From assembly GCA_038049695.1 (NCBI GenBank), contig CP142451.1:7252001-7316000 (forward strand): a DNA stretch of 64,000 bases, in the 5' to 3' direction. Positions 59,986 through 64,000 of the stretch are shown here, one piece after another; within the stretch, counting starts at the first letter, position 1; each line of letters opens with the position of its first letter. The DNA comes from Cinnamomum chago. Lineage: Eukaryota > Streptophyta > Magnoliopsida > Laurales > Lauraceae. The notes under the pieces were generated by a model, which was given only the letters and a program-made list of their open reading frames with translations, was not told the origin of the DNA and ran no database searches. The position numbers and the translations under genes were made by a program.

Positions 59986-61135
59986 GACTGAAAAATGATA
60001 GCATAAACAGAAATACGTACCTGCTGAGTCATTGCCTGTGCTGGCATGAGTGGAAGAGCGCCAAACTAATGCAGACATTACAAATTAACAGCTTAGAAAG
60101 CCAGTACATTAACCCTAAAGGTTAAGGATCAAAGAAACAACTATCCTTAGGGTTACCTGTGCGTTCCCAAATGGAAACATATTAGTCATCATTCCTGGCA
60201 TGGTCTGAGGAACACCCTGTATTTGTCCTGGATGCAAACATGGAAAAGATGGGATACAACATCAAAAGGTCACTGTTAAAACATGTTGACACCAAAATCT
60301 CAATCAAAAGAAATAGATCTATTGCTTTACATTATCTTAGCATATATATACTAAGAAAAAAAAATTGCATGCTATTGGAAATACAAATAAGAAATGAAAT
60401 ACAACTTGCAGATGCAGGGGAATTTTCTGTAAGTCTACCAAAAAGGCAATAGTTGCCGGTTGAAGGCGAACAAGATCCAGCAAATCGTTGGCACCAGTTC
60501 CTCGTTGAACAAAAAATCTACAGTGGTGTCACGTCCATGGGTAGCACAGTGGGACATGTAGTCCAACATTGCCTTCTTACCCAAATGATAAACACAAACA
60601 CAAACAAAGAACCACACACAACAGCCAACAACAACACAACGTTCTTCAGTTTCAGTATGAAACTACGAATTAAATAGAGTACTTCATAAATAACATAATG
60701 AAAAAAATCTGCAGTTTGCATTTGGTAGAAGAAACAGCATCCATCTTAGATATGATTTTGTGGCACTCATCACATGTGAGGATCTTCTGCTCACTGAGAA
60801 GATCCATCTTTCTTTACTAAAAAGAGAATAGATACATGGAAAGAAGCAACAAGGCCCCACTGATTGAACAATGGGAGACCCACCCACAAAATCATATTAA
60901 AAAGATAATAATTTCTTTTACCAAATGCAGCCTAAATAAATTAAATGTTGCTTATAGTTGCTACTAAGATAGTGAGTGGTACTTTCATATGAAAAGGCCA
61001 GCTTATCTAATCAAATTAAAATAAAGCTAATAAAAATTCATTAACAAGGAGGAGGCTTGATAAAAACCTGCAACAGGAGTACCAGGAATCACAGCAGCAC
61101 CAGGGGGTGCCATATCAAAACCACTTGCTCGTTTA
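36556..61135 (-). CDS. U2AF65: U2AF65, U2 snRNP auxiliary factor large subunit (5' end off window)
   Basis: Fifteen exons on the minus strand: 61135-61068, 60227-60157, 60065-60021, 59287-59228, 57738-57678, 57577-57465, 56877-56762, 55624-55526, 55227-55152, 54040-53952, 51856-51790, 51697-51608, 49233-49152, 48947-48880, 36690-36556. All borders are GT..AG and all phases join to 412 residues ending KFSSREYE. The order is SKRASGFDMAPP, a Pro/Met-rich linker, RRM1 (VYVGGL, KKFAFVEM), the NPSLAAALGPSQPSPHLNLA linker, RRM2 (IFVGGLPYYF, KGYGFCVY), the DQENILAQAQQHIALQ linker, and the C-terminal UHM (VICLTE, LVNIVIPRP, VFLEYAD, GRKF with the Arg-X-Phe motif that binds SF1-type ligands). The protein binds 3' splice-site pyrimidine tracts and recruits U2 snRNP (known). 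The N-terminal RS domain and U2AF35-binding part, about 160 residues, should lie past 64000. The last intron is 12.2 kb and holds nested LTR elements. No break in the gene was seen. Confidence 0.95.
36691..37144. other. Start of the 12.2-kb last U2AF65 intron (3' part)
   Basis: Plain intron DNA next to the acceptor of the last exon; no feature recognised. Confidence 0.5.
37145..38225 (-). mobile_element. LINE (L1-type) remnant with RNase H domain
   Basis: The minus strand encodes EVTWVIWQARNLCCYEGRFS (about 37890-37960), then after a nested element an RNase H start (LMFNFDGYPSLAGVGGIIRD, about 37280-37340), the order of the 3' end of plant L1-type LINEs (zf-RVT, then RVT_3-type RNase H). It is 5'-truncated and no poly(A) tail was identified. 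A hAT element is inserted at 37444-37832. Confidence 0.7.
37444..37832. mobile_element. hAT MITE, 389 bp, inside the LINE remnant
   Basis: Ends TAGGGGTGTAAA and (complement of the right end) TAGGGGAGTAAA, with inverted GGCCCAGCC/GGCTGGGC-rich arms. Exact 8-bp duplication GCTATGAG on both sides (37436-37443 and 37833-37840). No coding capacity. Confidence 0.92.
38226..38960. other. U2AF65 intron stretch
   Basis: Has a degenerate patch of GGTACTCGC/GACTGATATG-type words near 38250-38400 and is otherwise AT-rich. No gene or element ends recognised. Confidence 0.4.
38961..39290. repeat. Two-copy tandem duplication (~165 bp)
   Basis: Copy 1 (38961-39125) and copy 2 (39127-39290) both run from TTCTTTATTTATCTT through GTACTAGTTC.GTATGGGTGG and CACCTACTTGTCCC to GGGACATAAAACCTTGATTG, with about one change per ten to fifteen bases. 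Confidence 0.9.
39410..39730. repeat. Dispersed repeat, copy 1 (see 54440-54690)
   Basis: Shares with 54440-54690 a run of matched blocks in the same order: ATCCAACGGTCCA, CATTGGTGCCAAA, GTGACTATCAAG, GTCCCTGT and GGTGGGCC.CAC. No clear termini; likely an uncharacterised MITE or SINE family. Confidence 0.45.
40118..40166. repeat. (TACA/TGTA)n inverted simple repeat
   Basis: TACATAC units turn into GTATGTA units around CATGTATG, giving a self-complementary tract of about 45 bases. Confidence 0.85.
40227..40565 (+). repeat. Left LTR of the gypsy element
   Basis: 339 bp, with TATA-like CTATTTATATT near 40397 and AATAAAATTGGG near 40440. Pairs with 48388-48726. Confidence 0.95.
40758..41045 (-). 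repeat. 3' LTR of the copia element
   Basis: 288 bp, on the minus strand starting TGTCAAGTGGG and ending TTTCACA. Near-identical partner at 45934-46221. Confidence 0.96.
41053..45309 (-). CDS. Ty1/copia Gag-Pol polyprotein frame
   Basis: A single frame of 1418 codons, about 1379 if it starts at the internal MDKHEITLIKFNGKNY (45192), which is the more usual gag start for the RE1-like group. In order: copia gag, two CCHC knuckles (CFGCKSYGHYASQC and CNYCKSNGHVISDC), protease (LDSGASNHM), GAG-pre-integrase (LWHNRLGHPH), integrase core (DVWG, IDDHSRF, RSDSGGEY), reverse transcriptase (YKARLVALG, FDVKNAFLHGDL, YVDD) and RNase H (SSTEAEYRAM, ADNTSAI). The element looks whole. Fossil-type element of the host genome, inside a U2AF65 intron. 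Confidence 0.95.
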   Translation of the reverse strand: MVQFSALCVLVLLGTLCYCICYLILLLCAVLRHLIKITDMDKHEITLIKFNGKNYTSWSYQLQVYLEGKEMWGLVEGWDPRPKEDEKKILSWNTKDAKIKTWILGSVEPQYILNLKPYKTSKEMWEYLKQVYHQGNSARQYQLELEIAQYSQGTSSIQDYYTGFLNLWAEYDEIKYLHVSEAALSEIQQLQATSHRDQFLMKLRSEYEIIRSNLMSRVPSPSLNECLHELLREEQSQLTQHALKQQFSGTSSSVAYPAIASYNPSVSHSPASTAKGQTPARDLSKIQCFGCKSYGHYASQCKTKFCNYCKSNGHVISDCRRRPQNRTPRAYHVNAADATTSSDSLSTPVMPSPPTASNAAPQITPELIQQMIINAFSALGISGNNQSSSSIWFLDSGASNHMTSSPSHLTNLQPYNGNLQVHTADGQKLPITATGDIIHSLPLTNVFLSPNLTTNLLSVGQLVDDNCDVSFSRSGCVVQDPVSGTVIAKGPKCGRLFPLVMPISHNDQISAFSCFSPQDVWRLWHNRLGHPHSKLLFSMLNTGSLNKNAISFSHISDECSVCKLGKSKVLPFPSNSTMASNCFDIIHSDVWGITPVISHTHFKYFVTFIDDHSRFTWVYFLHNKSEVFDVFQKNLAYVENQFSARIKILRSDSGGEYMSHQFQTFLQQHGILSQRSCPYTPQQNGVAERKNRHLLDTVRSLLLESSVPARFWPEALATAVHLINRLPSSRLHNHTPYFRLFHKDPSYTHMRIFGCVCFVHLPPTERTKLTAQSAKCAFLGYASHQKGYICYDPVINRIRISRNVTFFENQQFFSTHSSDLPSFSHLPAFSDTLSSPLIVYERRRHKDVPQLPPPPDPSPAPDLAPASSPDAASPPPPPLRRSTRVSKPPDKYGFTHTSLLATLSSISIPTSYVQAVKHDCWRKAMHEELDALQQNHTWDIVPCPSSARPIGCKWVFSVKLKADGSLDRYKARLVALGNRQEYGIDYEETFAPVAKMTTIRTVLAIAASHSWPLYQFDVKNAFLHGDLKEEVYMRLPQGVTGVSAGDCARLRRSLYGLKQAPRAWFEKFRDALLHLLFSQSASDPSMFLHRSSNGITVLLVYVDDIIISGTDSGMITHLQASLHESFHMKDLGPLTYFLGLEVHQSAKGLILDQHKYAMDLIETAGLQNSTPVDTPVEANLQLAQDTGDLLPDATMYRRLVGSLIYLTITRPDISYAVNLVSQFMTQPRHLHLVAVRRILRYVLHTPSRGLFFPVGNSTSLIAYSDSDWAGCPDSRRSTTGWCMFLGDSLISWKCKKQDKVSKSSTEAEYRAMSAATSEIIWLRGLLSELGFPQSGPTPLNADNTSAIRITENPVFHERTKHIEVTCHYIRDAFVREAITLPHVPTSLQIADIFTKGLPRPRHQFLVGKLMLVDSPASI
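45934..46221 (-). repeat. 5' LTR of the copia element
   Basis: 288 bp; supplies the promoter for the minus-strand copia transcript. The primer site lies immediately inside it. Confidence 0.96.
46786..48264 (+). mobile_element. Gag and protease region of the gypsy element
   Basis: Gag core motifs IPEYDGKLKPEEFMDWL and AAIWWAELQKKR, then SYF-type RYFHGLR, a CCHC knuckle (CFHCKQKGHRAFEC) and a gypsy aspartic protease (VIDGGSCENIISQSL). The coding region stops about 120 bases before the right LTR, leaving no room for RT or integrase. A few breaks are present. Confidence 0.85.
48388..48726 (+). repeat. Right LTR of the gypsy element
   Basis: 339 bp, partner of 40227-40565. Flanked by AAAGG on its right. 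Confidence 0.95.
49001..49063. repeat. Compound (GT)n(GA)n microsatellite
   Basis: About 8-9 GT units followed by about 23 GA units. In the U2AF65 transcript it reads (CU)n(CA)n and takes up almost a third of the 204-nt intron ahead of the exon 48947-48880. Confidence 0.97.
49620..49862 (+). mobile_element. RTE-type LINE 3' end, copy 1
   Basis: Reads through a GRPRRTKKDMDGSSN-like stretch and ends AGTTGGGACAAGGCTTTGATGATGATGATTG, the usual 3' end with short trinucleotide repeat of plant RTE LINEs. 5'-truncated and decayed. Matches copy 2 at 51375-51572. Confidence 0.65.
50150..51225 (+). mobile_element. L1-type LINE remnant with RNase H, split by a solo LTR
   Basis: The RNase H part reads FNVDGASRGK (about 50450), NEGEVLTILEALCIYHSF and LIVESDSANAIS up to 50667. 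After the solo LTR it continues with QHVSRFANDMADSLAQRGVD (51001-51060). A 3' UTR then ends in an A-run near 51218-51225. The 5' limit is uncertain. Confidence 0.75.
50668..50906 (+). mobile_element. Solo LTR, 239 bp
   Basis: Begins TGTCAAGAAGCCC, ends CTTCTGTCA and carries a TATA-like CTATATAA near 50832. The exact 5-bp target duplication ATATC flanks it (50663-50667, 50907-50911). It interrupts the LINE RNase H region, so it is younger than the LINE. No internal part remains, consistent with LTR-LTR recombination. Confidence 0.88.
51375..51572 (+). mobile_element. RTE-type LINE 3' end, copy 2
   Basis: Encodes KRTLMEVVKIDLK-like sequence, then ends AGTTGGGACAAGGCTTTGATGATGATGATG. Same family and direction as 49620-49862. 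Confidence 0.65.
51857..52509. other. U2AF65 intron, no firm feature
   Basis: Part of the 2.1-kb intron between RRM2 and the linker exons. A pseudo-exon at 52265-52184 is discussed among the rejected items. Nothing else is recognised. Confidence 0.5.
52510..52541. repeat. (AAAT)n microsatellite
   Basis: About eight AAAT units just left of a solo LTR. Confidence 0.9.
52573..52920 (-). mobile_element. Solo LTR of a gypsy family related to the 40227 element
   Basis: 348 bp beginning TGATGCAG and ending GCATCA. On the minus strand it shares with the 40227/48388 LTRs the blocks TATTTATAT..CATTGTAGAGA, ATTGGGTTTTCCCATTG-like, ATCTCTGCGGAGAT and CTAACCCTAGGGTCTGCATCA. Flanks ACTCA and CCTCA are a 4-of-5 match, a probable eroded target duplication. 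More diverged than the two LTRs of the complete element. Confidence 0.82.
52921..53951. other. U2AF65 intron with a T-run
   Basis: Holds a T16 run at about 53509-53524 followed by ATAACAATAAAATTTTATTT, possibly the tail of a minus-strand retroposon. No gene. Confidence 0.4.
54041..55151. other. U2AF65 intron with a dispersed repeat
   Basis: Contains an A20 run (about 54421-54440), then repeat copy 2 (54440-54690). Otherwise plain intron. Confidence 0.45.
54440..54690. repeat. Dispersed repeat, copy 2 (see 39410-39730)
   Basis: Matches the other copy through GATCCAACAGTCCA, GGGTACCAAACCTGGG, GTGTCTATCAAG, GTCCCTGT and GGTGGGCCTCAC in the same order. Family unknown. Confidence 0.45.
55801..56341. 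mobile_element. hAT MITE rich in GTGTCC / GGACAC motifs, 541 bp
   Basis: Ends CTAGGATGCACGGACAC and (complement of the right end) CTAAGAAGCACGGACAC. The 8-bp target duplication CATATATC is exact (55793-55800 and 56342-56349). Each side holds clusters of the hexamer GTGTCC or its complement, at 55845-55930 and again at 56170-56335. No transposase. Lies in a U2AF65 intron. Confidence 0.9.
57739..59227. other. U2AF65 intron within RRM1
   Basis: About 1.5 kb. 58200-58560 has words such as GGATATGGATATG and CAGTATCAAGTACCAATAC repeated loosely. A CAGAGGCGGA string near 58743 is like the end of the 1741 hAT family, but no partner end was found. Confidence 0.4.
59926..59982. repeat. Compound (TG)n(AG)n microsatellite
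   Basis: About 12 TG units followed by about 16 GA units. In the U2AF65 transcript it reads (CU)n(CA)n, starting about 38 nt after the donor of the exon 60065-60021. Confidence 0.95.
60228..61067. other. U2AF65 intron without recognised features
   Basis: AT-rich intron DNA. No repeat ends or coding remnants found. Confidence 0.5.
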
Positions 61136-61520
61136 CTGTAGAGAATTAAATGTGCAACCAGTGAGTAGTAATTAAGAGTACAGTTACACCAAGATAGGAG
61201 GCCAATTAACATTGGTGCAGTTAAACAGAAGCACATAATGCAGAATTCCAGGAATATCCTTAGAAACAGACAAACTTTTCTCTACTTTTTTTCCTGGAAA
61301 ACTTGCCAAGAATCCTATTTATGCAAAAAAAAAAAAAAATACATACATACAAAGCAAACCATCAAGTTAATGGCCACGGTTTTTTGGTTAGGGCTGCCGA
61401 TCCCACTATGGAAGCAAGATGGCCTAGCTGAACCTACACACAGGTTTGGCAAAGGATATTTGACATCCAAAACCAGCCCTAGTTGCTTAGATGCCTCTTC
61501 TCGATGACCTTCAGATGATC

Positions 61521-61777
61521 AGACTCTGATACCAAGTTGTTTTTCTTGGTGTTTGGTTAAGAGATTTAGATTTAATGGAGGAGAGAAAAGAGAAGAAGAA
61601 GAAAGAAAGAATTAGAGAAAGAGGAGGTACAGTCGTACAGGGGTTGAACGACAGTTAACCTTTAATGTTATTGAGATATAATCAAATATTACATATGGGA
61701 TCCTCTATATCAATGAAATTACATAATGGCCCTAAGAATGATATAAATACCATATCAACCCCTTATATTTTCCTACA
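61521..61777 (-). mobile_element. Copia-type LTR with primer site, 5' end of a decayed element
   Basis: On the minus strand an LTR of about 240 bp (61777-61538) starts TGTAGGAAAATATA and ends AAAACA. A primer-site-like TTGGTATCAGAGTC (61536-61523) follows directly. No internal coding part or second LTR is seen, so only the 5' end remains. Confidence 0.65.
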
Positions 61778-63600
61778 AGAGTCACCAACCCCCACTGGCC
61801 CTTATAATGGTATGAGATAACATCTTTGTAGCTCCGTATGATTCCACCTACCTAAAAAAGTTCCTGGATATCCTATGGAGATGCCATCAACATTTAGCAT
61901 AAAACACCCGTTTTCCTATGGTGATCATCTCTGAAAGTAATTGCGCTCCCGAGCCCATCAATTGATGCTGACCAATTCATTCAAAGATCTGATAAGCAGA
62001 GCCAAATGGACTCTTCTGCTTTAATCTACATTTAAGAGAGAAAATCTTTGAGGCCAAGGTCAATGACTAGCTAAATTTCCCTTAGAGAACAAATTGATTT
62101 TTCCCCACCAAATGCAAAAGAATGGCGCACGAGGCAGTAGCTTCTGCAAACTTTCACTTCTTAATTTGAATGCTTCCAAGATCAACTCAACCAAGGGAGG
62201 AAGGCCTTAAGGTTGAGAGGTTAAGCAAGGAATGTCACAGGAAGAAAAATGCAAATTTTCAATGTATAAACAAATAATTGACACTTTCTTCCTCCGCCCA
62301 ACAGAGATATACTTTTGCTAATGTTATGGGATGCTATGGGATTTAACGTGTTCCAGCCTAAGAATGTATTAGATTTTGTAATCCACCAAAACCCCTTGAC
62401 ACTTGGGTTAGAAGGCATAACATATTAACATATGATATCCGTACTACTCTAGAAGAGACTCCCATTAGAGTTTAGGATGATAAGGGAGAATATGATCTTA
62501 TTCGAAAAAACACCCAGAAAGTGTACTGCAAAAACTTTCAGCTCCAGCTTATCAAATGAGGTGACTGTCCCAGCATAACTTCAGGAAAGTTTCCAGCTTT
62601 CTTTTTTAAGAAAAAAGTAACTGTAACTCCCACCCCCTATTCAACATCAAAATCTAATATATTCTCAGAAAATTCACACGTCTTACTCTATGGGATCCTT
62701 GTAACCCTCAGTAAAAGAAGGTGTTTGGGGGCGGTTAATGATTCCCCACAAAATATCCAAGAACCATCACCCGTAAAAAACCTTGCTTCTTCTTTAGTAA
62801 TCGACCCACGCATCAAAAAGAACTACCAAAGATAGAAATTTATTTACAAATGCCTTTCTACTGCCCCTTATTCCCAATCAAAATTAAAGCTAAAATTTTG
62901 AGGCAGCATCACATTCGTGCCTTGGCTGATATTGGAAAATGGCAGTGACGCATAAGCCATCTTCATGTTGGTTTGCCTTGCCTTTTTTTCTTTTTCTTTT
63001 TCTTTTCTTCTTTTTTTAATCAGTAAAAATAAAGAGTACTTGGGAAAATATAGGAACCAAAGAGAGCAGTACAGAACATTGTACTGCCACTTCAAATACA
63101 CAATTTAGCTGTCTGTGTACGTCCCAAACTTCTCTCAGAACAGATTCCATCCTCCCTGGTCTTCTTTACCTTTTCAGACACCCCACTTGGAATCACTTTC
63201 AAGTTTCAACAATCAGTTGCCGTTCGAAGCAATCCCTGAATAACCTAAGAGGCTCCCTTATTGCCAAAATTTCAGCCTCATTGGAATCTTGCATGCCTTC
63301 CATAACTGGAAAAATGTGTAAACTTGCCCTTTCTCACTTCTCAACACGCCCCTATGCTCACAGATTCCAGTTTTCCTACTGCAGTGCCATCCACATCAAA
63401 ATTGAGCCACCATCTAGGCAGAGGTTCCCAATGCAGTTCTCAGGGGCGATTTCTTCTTTCTCGCCTAAAGACCAAAGCTTTCCAATCTCTTATTATGTCC
63501 CAATCACTAAACCCATCAAATTCCTTGAGTCACTGGTCGTGTTGCCATTTTCACCAGTAGTCTGCCCCTCTTATTGGTTTGCCTTGTTTGGTGCATGCTA
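61778..63600 (-). mobile_element. L1-type LINE remnants with RNase H fragments
   Basis: On the minus strand two RNase H starts can be read: LNVDGISIGYPG (about 61880-61915) and WWLNFDVDGTAVGK (about 63380-63425). The second is followed by SNEAEILAIREPLRLFRDCF (about 63215-63275). A long T/C-rich tract at 62983-63018 could be the A-rich tail of the second copy. At least two decayed copies are therefore present; limits are approximate. They lie in the U2AF65 intron that leads to the missing N-terminal exons. Confidence 0.55.
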
Positions 63601-64000
63601 GAAAAGCCATATGTTTTGTAGATGTTGATGGCAAGCAATAATCAGGATAACCTTCTCACTTTTCCTCCTTTTTTCCACATTTTTAGTGTTTAAGGTGAAA
63701 CTGACATTGCACTTTAATACCTTATCCAATTCAAACTGTCTAGAAAAATTTACATTTGGTTTCTAATGCCATGTTAAAAAAATGTCCTTCAATTCATAAA
63801 ATGAAGTTTGAGACACTGCATGAACAAAACCATAAACCGCTGCATAACATTCCCATCAATGAACAAATACAGCAAGGTAAAGTTTCAACTTCGTCATCAG
63901 TGACTGGATTGCGTACACATGGTAAGCATGCACAAGATCCAAACAACACTGAGGCCCTATCTTAGATGCGCAAGAGCTAAAATACCGACCAGTCAATGCT
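63601..64000. other. U2AF65 intron at the window edge
   Basis: No RS-domain exon (Arg/Ser-rich coding) could be found on the minus strand up to the edge, so the N-terminal exons should lie beyond it. Confidence 0.45.

Noticed and set aside
36556-61135. The U2AF65 copy as a pseudogene because of its huge repeat-filled intron
   Set aside because: All 15 exons keep GT..AG borders, compatible phases and family motifs, with no stop.

Overview
The window is nuclear DNA of a flowering plant. The evidence is host genes with plant-type introns (GT..AG, AT-rich, 73 nt to over 12 kb), a plant WAPL gene, a plant U2AF large-subunit gene, plant Ty1/copia and Ty3/gypsy elements primed by initiator-Met tRNA, and many small hAT-like elements with 8-bp target duplications. 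Long introns full of repeats would fit a large woody-plant genome, perhaps a magnoliid, but this is a guess from texture.

Three host genes can be supported. (1) A receptor-like cytoplasmic kinase lies on the minus strand at the left edge. Two coding exons (5467-5401 and 1421-1306) and a probable 5' UTR exon near 6480-6423 are visible; the rest of the kinase lies off the left end. (2) A complete WAPL cohesin-release gene lies on the plus strand with 13 coding exons from 18797 to 33631, whose phases join into 895 residues. (3) The 3' three quarters of the splicing factor U2AF65 lies on the minus strand, with 15 exons from 61135 down to 36556 encoding 412 residues, from just after the RS domain through RRM1, RRM2 and the C-terminal UHM. 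WAPL and U2AF65 are convergent.

Between and inside these genes are mobile elements. 1-6480 is kinase gene space with a 1.2-kb hAT element in the intron. 7134-18213 is a repeat-rich intergenic block: a MITE, a 2.2-kb inverted-repeat element with arrays of a 14-bp palindrome and an inserted SINE-like element made of short hairpin units, a copia remnant, a pair of tRNA-like repeats, and a TIR element. WAPL introns carry a hAT element, an antisense copia remnant and a minisatellite of splice-acceptor-like units. The last U2AF65 intron is 12.2 kb and holds a gypsy element that has gag and protease only. That element is split by a young, whole-looking copia element in the opposite orientation. Other U2AF65 introns contain two solo LTRs, LINE and RTE remnants, a hAT element with many GTGTCC/GGACAC motifs, and two compound (CU)n(CA)n repeats in the transcript sense.

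No operon-like system, CRISPR array, tRNA gene or rRNA gene is present. The observations most worth following are the palindrome-array element, the hairpin-unit SINE with covarying stems, the pyrimidine-rich repeats in the U2AF65 transcript, and the triplicated acceptor-like repeat 27 nt before a WAPL exon.
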